Of a stretch of DNA of 64,000 nt, positions 8,310 to 17,357 are shown in pieces; the first letter of the stretch is position 1, and each line of letters begins with the position of its first letter. Source of the stretch: Streptococcus pneumoniae (lineage in GTDB: Bacteria > Bacillota > Bacilli > Lactobacillales > Streptococcaceae); contig NZ_CRPU01000011.1 of NCBI RefSeq assembly GCF_001096185.1, positions 1-64,000 of the forward strand. Direction: 5' to 3'. The translations under genes and the position numbers were made by a program. The notes beneath the pieces were generated by a model that was not told the DNA's origin, ran no database searches, and was given only the letters and a program-made list of their open reading frames with translations.

Positions 8310-9221
8310 TTAACTATACCTTTCTAAGTCCTCAGCCCATTCCTTATCTAAACTAATGATTAACTGCTCATTACCAAACATCCTCGCCATCATTTTTGCT
8401 TCTTCATACTTTTCTTTTGCCGTATCATAATCAGTCTGAAGATAATATTTCCACTCCACCATCAAGACAATCGGTTGCTTTTGAAAATCTCGTGTTTTTT
8501 CAGAAATCCAATTAAGTTTTTCCACAGCTAACTTAAATAACTCTAAGTCATTCAATAATTCACAACTTCCCAGCCCTGCAAATAACACATCACGAACAAG
8601 AAATAAATCGTCCGTACCGCTATTTTCTACGTTATTACACACTTTTTGAAACATTGATTGAAGTTTTGTCTGCTCGCTAATAGATAACTGTCCTTTTTTT
8701 ATATTTTCTAAATAACTACATAAAAAATACAATCGAATTTTCAAAAGATCTGAAAAGGAAAATTCTCTTTGATTCCATAGTTCCTCAAAAGATTCATCTA
8801 AAAGCGCTATTCCATACTGTTCATTATCCGTCGCTCTCACTTCATCTATTGCTTGAAGACAATCCACTATCATCTTCTCATCACGTGGCAAATCATCATA
8901 AAAATTTTCAAAAATCTCATCGAAATATTCTTCCTTTTGTTCCTGCAACTCCTTGTCTCCATAGTCAGGATGATGTAAAAGAAAGTACTTTAATTCTTGG
9001 TAACGCTTCGGTAATTCCTTATAATCTGGCATCAAGACGTAGGAAGGAATTTCTAATCGTTCTGCAATATATTCTAGTGTTTTTATCGTCGGGCGAAATT
9101 CTCCTTTTTCTATCCGCACCAGCTGACGGACTGATAATTCAGACTCATCCCCGCAAAAAACTGGACGACTAAGTCCTTTTTCTTCTCTTAAACCTCTTAC
9201 TTTTTCACCAAAACTGTTCAT
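8310..9221 (-). CDS. XRE-family regulator with TPR-like C-terminal half (Rgg/PlcR/TprA type)
   Basis: The 303-aa protein has an N-terminal helix-turn-helix (about 1-60: FGEKVRGLREEKGLSRPVFC, SVRQLVRIEKG) and a long all-helical C-terminal part rich in Leu/Glu/Lys pairs, like the TPR domains of peptide-sensing RRNPP regulators. It lies just upstream of, and co-oriented with, the ABC transporter, so it may control it. I saw no obvious short hydrophobic signalling-peptide gene in the flanking spaces, so peptide sensing is an inference from architecture only. It has its own promoter (9264-9292). Confidence 0.75.
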   Translation of the reverse strand: MNSFGEKVRGLREEKGLSRPVFCGDESELSVRQLVRIEKGEFRPTIKTLEYIAERLEIPSYVLMPDYKELPKRYQELKYFLLHHPDYGDKELQEQKEEYFDEIFENFYDDLPRDEKMIVDCLQAIDEVRATDNEQYGIALLDESFEELWNQREFSFSDLLKIRLYFLCSYLENIKKGQLSISEQTKLQSMFQKVCNNVENSGTDDLFLVRDVLFAGLGSCELLNDLELFKLAVEKLNWISEKTRDFQKQPIVLMVEWKYYLQTDYDTAKEKYEEAKMMARMFGNEQLIISLDKEWAEDLERYS

Positions 9222-9263
9222 TCCTTCGACTTTCTCCTATATTTTAAAAATATAATTTTTTAT

Positions 9264-9292
9264 ATTCTATCATAGTTTGGTGAAAACGACAA
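9264..9292 (-). promoter_or_regulatory. Promoter of the TPR-type regulator
   Basis: Minus strand TTGTCG (9292-9287), 17 bp, TAGAAT (9269-9264), followed by a very AT-rich leader and GGAG before the ATG at 9221. Confidence 0.6.
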
Positions 9293-9318
9293 AAAAGAGA
9301 CAGGAAATTCCTGCCTCT
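9291..9318 (-). terminator. Terminator of adhE
   Basis: Minus strand AGAGGCAGGAA/TTCCTGTCTCT stem (one G-T pair) followed by TTTTTT. Confidence 0.9.
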
Positions 9319-9332
9319 AGGCTGATAAACAA

Positions 9333-11984
9333 TTATTTACGGCGTCCTGGTCTTTCTTTGTAGCCATAGTATGCATCTTCGATGATTTCTTGCATATGGT
9401 CTACCATTGGAAGACGTGGGTTAGCTGGTGAACATTGATCTTCATAAGCAAGGAAGGCCAATTCACGTGAATGTTCTTTCCATTCTTTTTCATCAATTCC
9501 TTGTGCTTTGAAGTTCATTTGGATACCTACGCGCTCACCAAGTTCATAAACAGCTTTTGCGTAAGATTCCACACCTTCCTCTGGAGTAGAAGCTGGAAGT
9601 CCAAGCATGCGTGCGATATCTTGGTATTTTTCATCTGCACGGTAGTAGTTGTACTTAGGCCATGTTGCTGTCTTAGCTGGACGTGTACCGTTGTAGCGGA
9701 TGACGTATGGAAGCAAGATAGCATTAGTACGACCGTGGATTGTGTGGAATTGGGCACCAATCTTATGGGCCATTGAGTGAGAAATACCTAGGAAAGCATT
9801 GGCAAAGGCCATACCAGCAATAGTTGAGGCGTTATGCATTTTCTCACGTGAGTGGAAGTCTGCATTCTTAACTGAGCTTTCAAGGTTTTCAAATACAAGC
9901 TTGATGGCTTGAAGTGCAAGACCGTCAGTGTAGTCGCTAGCCATTTGTGATACGTATGCTTCTGTCGCGTGAGTCAATACGTCCATACCAGTATCAGCAG
10001 CAACAAATCCTGGAACTGTCAATACCAAGGCAGGATCTACGATTGCCACAGTTGGTGTCAATGAGTAGTCAGCGATTGGGTATTTACGGTTGTTTGCTTT
10101 ATCAGAGATAACGGCAAATGGTGTTACTTCAGATCCTGTACCAGATGTTGTTGGGATTGCGATGAATTTAGTCTTCTTACCAAGCAATGGGAACTTGAAG
10201 GCACGTTTACGGATATCCATGAATTTTTGGACAAGGTCACGGAAGTCCACTTCTGGTTGTTCATAGAAGAGCCACATTACTTTAGCAGCATCCATTGGAG
10301 ATCCACCACCAAGAGCGATGATTGTATCTGGTTTGAAGGCACGCATAATCTCAGTACCACGGTTTACAGTTGTGATATCTGGATCTGGTTCTACATCAGC
10401 AAAGATTTGGTAAACAACCTTATTGCGACGAAGATCAAGTTGTTCGATGATACGATCAAGGAAACCAAGCTCTACCATGGCATGGTCAGTAACGATCATG
10501 ACACGTTCAACGTCACGACATTTTTGAAGGTATTGAATTGAATCACGTTCAAAGTATGTTTTTGAAGGAAGTTTCATCCATTGCATGTTATTTCTCCGTC
10601 TTCCGACTTTTTTGATATTCAAGAGGTTAATGGCACTAACGTTATCCCCAACTGAGTTGCGTCCGTAAGAACCACATCCAAGTGTCAATGATGGCAAGAA
10701 GGCATTGTAAACGTCCCCGATACCACCGAAAGTAGAAGGTGAGTTACAGATAACACGAATAGCTTTAACAGCTTTACCAAATTCTTTAGTCAATTCTTCG
10801 TCAGCTGTGTGGATGGCTGCTGAGTGTCCAAGACCGTTAAATTCAACCATTTGACGAGCTTTGGCAATACCATCTTCACGGCTTTCAGATTTCAAAACTG
10901 CGATAACTGGTGACAATTTTTCACGAGTCAATGGCTCATTTTCACCAACTTCTTTACATTCAGCAGCAAGAATGTTTGTTCCTTCTGGAACTGTAAATCC
11001 TGCTTGTTCTGCAATCCAAGTTGCTGGTTTACCAACGATATCAGCGTTCAATTTTGCACCAGCACAGTTTTTACTATTTGCTTTCACGCCGAAGCAGAAT
11101 TCTTCAAGAAGAGCTTTTTCTTTTTTGTTTACAAAGTAAGTGTGGTAAGATTTGAACTCTGCTACAAATTCATCGTAAATTTCTTTATCAATGATAACTG
11201 CTTGTTCAGATGCACAGACCATACCATTATCAAATGATTTAGACATAACGATATCGTGTGCTGCTTGACGGATATTTGCTGATTTTTCAACATAAGCTGG
11301 AACGTTTCCGGCACCTACCCCAAGAGCTGGTTTACCACATGAATAAGCCGCCTTAACCATAGCATTACCACCTGTTGCAAGGATTGTCGCAACGCCTTCG
11401 TGGTTCATAAGGGCACTAGTTGCTTCCATAGATGGTTGAGTAATCCATTGCACACAGTTTTCAGGAGCCCCAGCTGCGATAGCTGCATCGCGGACGATAC
11501 GAGCTGCGTGAGCTGATGATTCTTGAGCTGATGGATGGAAGGCAAAAACGATTGGATTACGTGTCTTCAATGAAATCAATGATTTGAAGATTGCTGTTGA
11601 TGTTGGGTTTGTTGTAGGAGTGATACCACAAACAACACCGACCGGTTCAGCAATAAGAGTCAAACCTGTTACATCGTCTTCTTCAATAACACCAACTGTT
11701 TTAGTGTGGCGCATGTTGTTTACTACGTGTTCACAAGCAAACAAGTTCTTCGTTGCTTTATCTTCAAATACACCACGTCCTGTTTCTTCAAAGGCATGTA
11801 AAGCCAATTCCCCGTGGGCATCCAAAGCTGCCACTGACGCTTTAGCTACGATGTAGTCAATCTGCTCTTGATCCAACTTACGCATTTCTTCAAGAGCAAC
11901 TAGAGCTTTTTGCACCAATCCATCAACATGCTTTTCAGCAGCGAGTTTCTTTTCCTCTGGTGTCACAGTTTTTTTATCAGCCAT
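9333..11984 (-). CDS. adhE: Bifunctional acetaldehyde-CoA/alcohol dehydrogenase AdhE
   Basis: It reduces acetyl-CoA to acetaldehyde and then to ethanol, regenerating NAD+ in mixed-acid fermentation. The 883-aa protein has an N-terminal aldehyde dehydrogenase domain (catalytic Cys in NGMVCASEQAV), a linker, and a C-terminal iron-dependent alcohol dehydrogenase with metal-binding His residues in DVLTHATEAYVS and GISHSMAHKIGAQFHTIHG. The start is the ATG at 11984 after GGAGG (MADKKTVTPEEKK). AdhE normally assembles into helical spirosomes. The upstream region carries long inverted repeats built on TTGTGAAAT, suggesting redox or catabolite control. Confidence 0.97.
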   Translation of the reverse strand: MADKKTVTPEEKKLAAEKHVDGLVQKALVALEEMRKLDQEQIDYIVAKASVAALDAHGELALHAFEETGRGVFEDKATKNLFACEHVVNNMRHTKTVGVIEEDDVTGLTLIAEPVGVVCGITPTTNPTSTAIFKSLISLKTRNPIVFAFHPSAQESSAHAARIVRDAAIAAGAPENCVQWITQPSMEATSALMNHEGVATILATGGNAMVKAAYSCGKPALGVGAGNVPAYVEKSANIRQAAHDIVMSKSFDNGMVCASEQAVIIDKEIYDEFVAEFKSYHTYFVNKKEKALLEEFCFGVKANSKNCAGAKLNADIVGKPATWIAEQAGFTVPEGTNILAAECKEVGENEPLTREKLSPVIAVLKSESREDGIAKARQMVEFNGLGHSAAIHTADEELTKEFGKAVKAIRVICNSPSTFGGIGDVYNAFLPSLTLGCGSYGRNSVGDNVSAINLLNIKKVGRRRNNMQWMKLPSKTYFERDSIQYLQKCRDVERVMIVTDHAMVELGFLDRIIEQLDLRRNKVVYQIFADVEPDPDITTVNRGTEIMRAFKPDTIIALGGGSPMDAAKVMWLFYEQPEVDFRDLVQKFMDIRKRAFKFPLLGKKTKFIAIPTTSGTGSEVTPFAVISDKANNRKYPIADYSLTPTVAIVDPALVLTVPGFVAADTGMDVLTHATEAYVSQMASDYTDGLALQAIKLVFENLESSVKNADFHSREKMHNASTIAGMAFANAFLGISHSMAHKIGAQFHTIHGRTNAILLPYVIRYNGTRPAKTATWPKYNYYRADEKYQDIARMLGLPASTPEEGVESYAKAVYELGERVGIQMNFKAQGIDEKEWKEHSRELAFLAYEDQCSPANPRLPMVDHMQEIIEDAYYGYKERPGRRK

Positions 11985-12039
11985 ATTTTCCTCCATAGCT
12001 TTCAAGGATGCAATCCTTTGTTAATTTTTTCACAAGTTT

Positions 12040-12068
12040 ATTATAACGCATTATTTCAACTTTGTAAA
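12040..12068 (-). promoter_or_regulatory. Promoter of adhE
   Basis: Minus strand TTTACA (12068-12063), 17 bp, TATAAT (12045-12040). A further TTGTGAAA half-site lies just downstream of the -10. Confidence 0.8.
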
Positions 12069-12080
12069 CAGTTTCATAAA

Positions 12081-12195
12081 CATTTCACAAAGAATTTTTA
12101 GTTCCTTGTGAAATGTTTGTCATTATCTTTGCTTATTAGCCTTTTTCTTTAAAGTTTGTGAAATTTATTTCAAATATTTTTTATTTCACAAACTT
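12081..12195. promoter_or_regulatory. Two long inverted repeats with TTGTGAAAT half-sites upstream of adhE
   Basis: CATTTCACAA (12081-12090) pairs perfectly with TTGTGAAATG (12106-12115) across 15 bp. AAGTTTGTGAAAT (12152-12164) pairs perfectly with ATTTCACAAACTT (12183-12195) across 18 bp. The TTGTGAAAT half-site equals that of the NADH sensor Rex, but canonical Rex sites have the two halves almost adjacent and in the opposite arrangement, so the regulator is uncertain. Confidence 0.6.
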
Positions 12196-12230
12196 ACTTG
12201 GAAGAGGGGCTTGGAAAGAAAGGGGTTTAC

Positions 12231-12246
12231 AGGTAAGCGCTTACCT
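12231..12246. promoter_or_regulatory. cre-like perfect palindrome upstream of adhE
   Basis: AGGTAAGCGCTTACCT is a perfect 16-bp palindrome with the central CG and flanking A/T pattern of CcpA sites (consensus WTGNNARCGNWWWCAW), with symmetric mismatches at the TG and CA positions. It lies about 165 bp upstream of the adhE -35 box. Confidence 0.45.
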
Positions 12247-12263
12247 TTCTGTTTTTAACAATA

Positions 12264-12281
12264 CCTCCTTTGATAAGGAGG
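12264..12281 (-). terminator. Probable terminator after the MORN-repeat gene
   Basis: CCTCCTT-ATCA-AAGGAGG stem on the minus strand directly after the stop codon; the T tract behind it is weak. The plus strand has the better T run (TTATTTTT), so it may work in both directions. Confidence 0.55.
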
Positions 12282-12283
12282 CC

Positions 12284-12700
12284 TTATTTTTGTTGAAAAA
12301 CACCTTGTTTAAAAGTCCCTTCATAAACAACTTCTTGTTCTGTTGTTAGTTTTCCTTTTCCTTCAGCCTGACCATTTACAAAATCACCTTCGTAGGTCCA
12401 GCCTTCTTTAGATTGAAAGGTACCTTTTCCGTTGAAGGCTCCATTGTTGAAACCACCAGTATACTGGTCTCCATTTTGGAAGGTAATGGTACCTTGCCCA
12501 TTCATTTTACCACGGACAAGACTGCCGTCGTAAACAATGGTTCCATTGTCAAGCTTTAGAACACCTTTTCCGGGAATATTTAGAAAAAAGACGAGTACAG
12601 CACAGAAAACAATGGCAACTACTGCTAAAAGCTCTAAACGTGGACGAGTCAGATAGACACGATACTTTTCGTAAAAATTCTTAAGATTTTCCATCTTCAC
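12284..12700 (-). CDS. Membrane-anchored MORN-repeat protein
   Basis: This 138-aa protein has one membrane helix (about 23-43) near its start, followed by four MORN-type repeats. Each is built on the pattern G-x-G-x-[hydrophobic]-x-x-x-(N/G)-x-x-Y-x-G (for example GQGTITFQNGDQYTGGF and GKGTFQSKEGWTYEGDF). MORN proteins bind lipids or scaffold membrane proteins; the bacterial ones are mostly uncharacterised, so no exact role can be given. The start overlaps the end of the phosphatase gene by 20 bp, so the two form a coupled pair. Confidence 0.8.
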   Translation of the reverse strand: MKMENLKNFYEKYRVYLTRPRLELLAVVAIVFCAVLVFFLNIPGKGVLKLDNGTIVYDGSLVRGKMNGQGTITFQNGDQYTGGFNNGAFNGKGTFQSKEGWTYEGDFVNGQAEGKGKLTTEQEVVYEGTFKQGVFQQK

Positions 12701-13124
12701 TCTCCTTTTCTAAACGTTCTGACCAAGCTTGACAGCCCTCTTGAACACGCTGATAAGTTTCCTCAAAATCTCCTGTATACCAAGGATCTGGTACACTTTC
12801 AGATGCAAATGAGTAAATCTTATCTTGACAGTCTACTGGACACATCTGACGTAGGTCAGAAACATTTGAAGCATCCATTCCGATAATATAATCAAAGGCT
12901 TCAAAATCTTCCCTACTAATCTGAAGCGATGTCTTGGCTTTGTCATAAGGAATCTCATACTGTTGAAAAATCCCTTGAGTTCCCTTATGAATCGGATTGC
13001 CATGTTCCCAAGAGGAAGTCGCTCGACTTTGGATTTCGTAATTATCTGTCATTGATTTCATCACAAACTCGGCCATAGGGCTGCGGCAAATATTTCCTAG
13101 ACAGACAAAGACTAATTTTTTCAT
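12681..13124 (-). CDS. Low-molecular-weight protein-tyrosine phosphatase
   Basis: The N-terminal loop VCLGNICRSPMAEF holds the C-X5-R catalytic motif (Cys8, Arg14) of low-molecular-weight PTPs, and DPWYTGDFEETYQRV supplies the general-acid Asp. Length (147 aa) is typical. In streptococci such enzymes dephosphorylate tyrosine residues outside the capsule BY-kinase system; the physiological targets are not visible here. It is followed by, and overlaps, the MORN-repeat gene. AAGGAAATGG precedes the ATG. Confidence 0.92.
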   Translation of the reverse strand: MKKLVFVCLGNICRSPMAEFVMKSMTDNYEIQSRATSSWEHGNPIHKGTQGIFQQYEIPYDKAKTSLQISREDFEAFDYIIGMDASNVSDLRQMCPVDCQDKIYSFASESVPDPWYTGDFEETYQRVQEGCQAWSERLEKESEDGKS

Positions 13125-13149
13125 CCCATTTCCTTTCTTTTATAGAAAA

Positions 13150-13169
13150 ACGGGAGTTCGTAATCCCGT
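13150..13169 (-). terminator. Terminator after yajC
   Basis: ACGGGA/TCCCGT stem with an 8-nt loop and TTTTTC tail on the minus strand, directly behind the yajC stop codon. Confidence 0.85.
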
Positions 13170-13170
13170 C

Positions 13171-13470
13171 TTATTTTTCAATTGCGCCTTCTAGTGAAGC
13201 TGTTTCTTTCAGCGGTAATACTGTCTTGATAGCAGCTAGTTCAAAAGTCAAGTAAACTCCATCTACGTCAAGAACAATTGTTCCCTTCTCCGTATCTACT
13301 TCATCGACTGTTCCATAAAGTCCACCGATTGTAATCACTTCATAGCCTTTTTGTAGTTTATTTAAGCTTTCCATACGTTTTTGCGCTTGTTTCTTTTGAG
13401 AGCGTTGCGTAAAGAACATCAAACCCACCATAAGGGCTAGCATGATTAAAAATGTATAATTTGGATTCAT
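13171..13470 (-). CDS. yajC: Preprotein translocase subunit YajC
   Basis: The small protein (99 aa) has a single N-terminal helix (NYTFLIMLALMVGLMFFT), then RSQKKQAQKRMESLNKLQKG and VITIGGLYGTVDEV, the YajC family signature, and an acidic/hydrophobic tail. YajC associates with SecDF-YidC and supports secretion; it is not essential. Gene stands alone between tkt and the phosphatase, with its own terminator. Confidence 0.93.
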   Translation of the reverse strand: MNPNYTFLIMLALMVGLMFFTQRSQKKQAQKRMESLNKLQKGYEVITIGGLYGTVDEVDTEKGTIVLDVDGVYLTFELAAIKTVLPLKETASLEGAIEK

Positions 13471-13553
13471 TGTCTTCTCCTTTGTCTTTTACATAGGACT
13501 ACTATATCAAATTTCAGCTACTTTTACAAGATTGTACCTTACTTTTCTAGTAA

Positions 13554-13581
13554 GAAAAAACCAGAGCTTGCGCCCTGATTT
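13554..13581 (-). terminator. Terminator of tkt
   Basis: Ten-base-pair stem (AAATCAGGGC/GCTCTGGTTT with G-T pairs), loop GCAA, T6 tail on the minus strand. Confidence 0.9.
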
Positions 13582-13587
13582 TTAGAA

Positions 13588-15564
13588 TTATTTCAAGTTT
13601 TGAACGACTTTTACTAGATTTTCGACAGTAAAGCCATATTCTGCCAATACTTTTGGTGCTGGGGCAGAGGCTCCGAAGGTATCAATACCAAGAACAGCAC
13701 CATCTAGTCCAACATATTTGTACCAGTTTTGAGTTGCACCCATTTCAACTGCAACACGACGGCGGACTGCATTTGGAAGAATTTCTTCCTTGTATGCTGC
13801 ATCTTGTTTATCAAAGACATCTGTGGATGGCATGCTGACTACGCGGACTTTTTCGCCTTGACTAGCCAATTCTTTAGCAGCTGAGACAGCTAGATTGACC
13901 TCTGAACCTGTCGCAATCAAGATTGTATCAAAGTCTGCTGCATTTTCATAGACAACATAGGCACCTTTTACAACCTTGTCAAAGTCTGTTCCTTCTTCGA
14001 CAGTCAAGTTTTGACGGGTCAAGACAAGGGCAGTTGGTGTTTTCTCACTTGTCACTGCAAGGTACCAAGCTGCTTGCGTTTCACGCGCATCTGCTGGGCG
14101 GAAAACATTTAGATTTGGCATAGCACGAAGACCTGCTAAATGCTCAACTGGTTCGTGAGTCGGACCATCTTCCCCAACTGCGATTGAATCGTGGGTAAAG
14201 ACATAAGTCACAGGAAGTCCTTGTAAGGCTGACAAGCGGACAGCTGCCTTCACATAGTCAGAGAAGACGAAGAAAGTTCCACCGTATACACGAAGTCCAC
14301 CATGAAGGGCCATCCCATTCAAGATCGTTCCCATGGCAAATTCACGAACACCAAACTGAATGTTACGGTTCAAGCGATTGGCATCGTCTTGAAGTCCGTC
14401 AGTCTTGATATAAGTCATGTTTGAGTGAGCTAGGTCAGCTGACCCACCCAAGAAAGTTGGCAACTTAGCCGCTACAACGTTCAAGGCATCTTGGCTTGAA
14501 TTACGAGTTGCTTGAGAGAAGCCATTTTCTAAAGCTGGGAAGTCTGCTGGAGTCACTTCGACTGGATCGCGTCCGTCGATGATAGCTTCTACTTCTGCAG
14601 CCAATTCTGGATGCGCTTCTTTATAGTCAGCAACTAATTTTGTCCAAGCTTGATAAGCTGATGCGCCACGGTCTGCAACATGTTCTTTGAAATCAGCATA
14701 AACTTGTTCTGGAATTTCAAATGGTTCATAGTCCCAACCGAGAGCTTGACGAGTAGCTGCAGTTTCATCTGCTCCAAGAGGAGCACCGTGTACAGCATTG
14801 GTTCCTTGTTTATTTGGAGAACCGTATCCAATAACCGTCTTCACTTCAATCAAAGATGGTTTACCTGAAGCTTTAGCTGTTTCGATAGCTGCATGGATGG
14901 CTTCCAAGTCTGTTCCATCTTCAACCAAGGCAGTATGCCAACCGTAGGCATTGTAACGGTCACGAACACTTTCTGTAAAGGAATCCTTTGTCTCACCATC
15001 CAAGTTGATGTCATTTGAATCATAAAGAACAACCAACTTGTCTAGTTTTTGCAAGCCTGCGTATGAAGCTGCCTCGCTTGAGACACCTTCCATCAAGTCT
15101 CCGTCTCCACAGATAACATAAGTATAGTGGTCAAAGATATTGTAGCCTTCGCGGTTATATTTGGCTGCCAAGAAACGTTCTGCCTGGGCAAAACCAGTAG
15201 CAGTTGAAATTCCTTGACCTAAAGGACCTGTTGTAGCATCAATTCCTGCGGTATGGCCAAATTCTGGGTGACCTGGTGTTTTTGAACCCCATTGACGGAA
15301 GCTCTTGATCTCATCCATACTAACATCTTCAAAGCCAGAAAGGTGAAGAAGGGCATAAAGAAGCATTGAACCATGACCAGCTGAAAGAATAAAACGGTCG
15401 CGGTTAATCCAGTTTGGTTGAGCTGGATTGATACGAAGTTGTTTTGTAAAGAGGCTGTAAGCCATCGGAGCCGCTCCCATAACCACACCTGGGTGACCTG
15501 AGTTGGCTTTGTTGATAGCGTCAATACCTAGAAAACGAATTGCATTAACAGATAGATTTGACAT
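13588..15564 (-). CDS. tkt: Transketolase
   Basis: This thiamine-diphosphate enzyme of the pentose phosphate pathway transfers two-carbon units between ketose and aldose phosphates. The protein (658 aa) shows the ThDP/Mg motif [19 protein letters not shown], the substrate-binding [11 protein letters not shown] and [15 protein letters not shown], and the pyrimidine-domain [19 protein letters not shown] and [16 protein letters not shown]. All domains are complete. The start [16 protein letters not shown] follows AGGAAA. It is transcribed alone from the promoter at 15617-15645. Confidence 0.97.
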   Translation of the reverse strand: MSNLSVNAIRFLGIDAINKANSGHPGVVMGAAPMAYSLFTKQLRINPAQPNWINRDRFILSAGHGSMLLYALLHLSGFEDVSMDEIKSFRQWGSKTPGHPEFGHTAGIDATTGPLGQGISTATGFAQAERFLAAKYNREGYNIFDHYTYVICGDGDLMEGVSSEAASYAGLQKLDKLVVLYDSNDINLDGETKDSFTESVRDRYNAYGWHTALVEDGTDLEAIHAAIETAKASGKPSLIEVKTVIGYGSPNKQGTNAVHGAPLGADETAATRQALGWDYEPFEIPEQVYADFKEHVADRGASAYQAWTKLVADYKEAHPELAAEVEAIIDGRDPVEVTPADFPALENGFSQATRNSSQDALNVVAAKLPTFLGGSADLAHSNMTYIKTDGLQDDANRLNRNIQFGVREFAMGTILNGMALHGGLRVYGGTFFVFSDYVKAAVRLSALQGLPVTYVFTHDSIAVGEDGPTHEPVEHLAGLRAMPNLNVFRPADARETQAAWYLAVTSEKTPTALVLTRQNLTVEEGTDFDKVVKGAYVVYENAADFDTILIATGSEVNLAVSAAKELASQGEKVRVVSMPSTDVFDKQDAAYKEEILPNAVRRRVAVEMGATQNWYKYVGLDGAVLGIDTFGASAPAPKVLAEYGFTVENLVKVVQNLK

Positions 15565-15616
15565 AGAATTTCCTTTCTATTTGAGGTGATTATTGGATCA
15601 CACATTCTATTTTACT

Positions 15617-15645
15617 ATTATATGAAAAAATACATAGAATAGCAA
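15617..15645 (-). promoter_or_regulatory. Promoter of tkt
   Basis: Minus strand TTGCTA (15645-15640), 17 bp, TATAAT (15622-15617), about 50 bp before the tkt start. Confidence 0.8.
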
Positions 15646-15679
15646 TTAAACAATTCGACGTAAATAAGTATTCTATTTG

Positions 15680-16303
15680 CTACCCTCTGGTCACCTGATA
15701 GTAGGGATGCAAGCGCTCATAAGCTTCTTCTAATCTATCTAAAATCACTTCTAATGATTGATTTTCTATAAAAGAAACATCTGCCTTAACTAGCACTTTT
15801 CGGATTTCTTGGCTGCCTATCTTCTCGACTAAAGTACGACGATTTTCTTCGTTCGCCTCCCACCGTTGACTTTGACCATCGGAGTAGGCTAGATAATAAA
15901 TCCCTTCTACAACTGGAATTTCTAGGACCTTGGTCTGCTTTCCTAAAGTTTGCTCATCTTTCTTGCGCTCGATAAAACTGACTTCCAAAGAAATTCCAAA
16001 ATCAGTAGATGTCCCGTACAAACGAAGAGCCATCATAGGTTCTGTCACTTGTCCGTCTCTCTGTAGATAAACCCAAAAATGTGGTCGCAAACGCTGGGCC
16101 TGATTCATCCACTGGCTAGTCTGTTGGAGTTGCCATTCTGGATGATTTGCCTGAAAGGCTTTAGCCAATTCTGTAAAAGCCTTTCGTGCCTCTTGACCTT
16201 TGTGGCGCAATTCCAGCATTTTCTCTCGCTCTTCTCCCACTTTATCTGGATTACGGTACTGGATCCCTGCAAAGTCTAAATAATCTCTTAACTTATTCAA
16301 CAT
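15680..16303 (-). CDS. Conserved hypothetical protein
   Basis: A 207-aa soluble protein that I do not recognise. It starts MLNKLRDYLDFAGIQYRNPD; the first half is charged and helical (EEREKMLELRHKGQEARKAF), and the second half is mixed with Trp/Tyr-rich strands (HFWVYLQRDGQVTEPMMALRLYG, GIYYLAYSDGQSQRWEAN). No signal peptide or membrane helix is seen. It sits between tkt and the rnpA-yidC-jag cluster with a normal ribosome binding site (GGAGG). From memory, a gene of this kind occupies the same place in pneumococcal genomes. Confidence 0.75.
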   Translation of the reverse strand: MLNKLRDYLDFAGIQYRNPDKVGEEREKMLELRHKGQEARKAFTELAKAFQANHPEWQLQQTSQWMNQAQRLRPHFWVYLQRDGQVTEPMMALRLYGTSTDFGISLEVSFIERKKDEQTLGKQTKVLEIPVVEGIYYLAYSDGQSQRWEANEENRRTLVEKIGSQEIRKVLVKADVSFIENQSLEVILDRLEEAYERLHPYYQVTRG

Positions 16304-16329
16304 CTGTTTAATCTCCTCCAGCTAGCAAA

Positions 16330-16350
16330 AAATCAGGTCAAGCCTGATTT
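16330..16350 (-). terminator. Terminator of rnpA-yidC-jag
   Basis: AAATCAGG-CTTGA-CCTGATTT stem followed by T residues on the minus strand. Confidence 0.9.
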
Positions 16351-16353
16351 TAC

Positions 16354-17340
16354 TTATTCTGTATCTACAACGACATAGCGATTTGGCTCATCACCCTCAG
16401 AGTAACTAGTCACGCCATCCATACGTGAAATAATACGGTGGATAATCTTGCGTTCGCTATTCGACATTGGATCCGTTTGATGGCTGCGACCTTCTTCTAA
16501 AACACGAATCGCCAATTTTTGCGCATAGGTCTGCAAGACTTCTGCACGGTGTTCGACATAATCATTGACATTGATAGTAATGTAGAAAGTTCTTGAATAG
16601 CGGTTGTAAAGATAATTTTGAGCCAACAATTGCAAGGCCTTCAAGACTTTACCATGGTAGCCAATAATACGACCTGGTTCGTTAGTATCAATTTGCAAAT
16701 TGATGCTACGACGGTTATAATCATTTGAAAGCGTGGCTTCAACATCCATGTCATCCACAATCGCTTGAACATAGGCAGTCACATCCGTAGCCACCTGGGC
16801 AATATCAAAGCTCGGTTCAACTTTCAAGCCCATCTCTGTCAAGTCTTGATTTTCAGTTTGGTCTTGCTCAGTTTCAAGGTCATCAGCGCCCGCTTCTTCC
16901 CCCATCGCTTCCTCGATTTGAAGTTCATTTAAAATCTCAATGTGACCAGTTTCTTCCAAGATAGTGCTGGCATGTCTTTCATGTTTTAAGATTTCAGCCT
17001 TGACTTCATCAGAAATACCTTGACCTTCCTCTTCAATCTTTTTAATTGCTTCTACAACATGACCCAAATCAACAGTTGCTTCACTCACCGTCTTCACAGG
17101 CTCGTTCAAATCATTGATTTGTTTTGGAACTCCCTTTACAGCTTGTTGGTTTGCTTTTACAACTGTCGTTTCACTAATCGCTTCAATGTCAACCTGGGCT
17201 GGTTTTTTACCAAATAAGCCAAGAAAGCCTTTTTTCTCACGAGAAATGACTTTAATATGTGCCTTCTTCCTTGGAATATCTAATTCTTTCAATCCTTTCT
17301 GGATTGCTTCTTCAACAGTCGAACCTGTAAATACTACCAT
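16354..17340 (-). CDS. jag: RNA-binding protein Jag/EloR (KhpB)
   Basis: The 328-aa protein has three parts: an N-terminal Jag-N domain (about 1-52, MVVFTGSTVEEAIQKGLKEL to GLFGKKPAQVDIEA), a long acidic linker (about 60-175), and KH plus R3H RNA-binding domains at the C-terminus (GxxG loop in RIIGYHGKVLKAL; R3H in SNSERKIIHRIISR). In pneumococcus this protein pairs with KhpA and links to the elongasome, controlling cell elongation and division. It is the last gene of the rnpA-yidC-jag operon. Confidence 0.93.
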   Translation of the reverse strand: MVVFTGSTVEEAIQKGLKELDIPRKKAHIKVISREKKGFLGLFGKKPAQVDIEAISETTVVKANQQAVKGVPKQINDLNEPVKTVSEATVDLGHVVEAIKKIEEEGQGISDEVKAEILKHERHASTILEETGHIEILNELQIEEAMGEEAGADDLETEQDQTENQDLTEMGLKVEPSFDIAQVATDVTAYVQAIVDDMDVEATLSNDYNRRSINLQIDTNEPGRIIGYHGKVLKALQLLAQNYLYNRYSRTFYITINVNDYVEHRAEVLQTYAQKLAIRVLEEGRSHQTDPMSNSERKIIHRIISRMDGVTSYSEGDEPNRYVVVDTE

Positions 17341-17357
17341 TACCAGATTCCTCCTTA

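Noticed and set aside
8094-8327. Plus-strand 77-codon frame opposite the ABC transporter promoter
   Set aside because: No ribosome binding site, and it lies over the promoter/operator and leader of the transporter; Leu/His-rich composition typical of a chance frame.
12081-12195. Canonical Rex operator
   Set aside because: Half-sites match but are separated by 15-18 bp and face the other way; reported as inverted repeats of unknown regulator.
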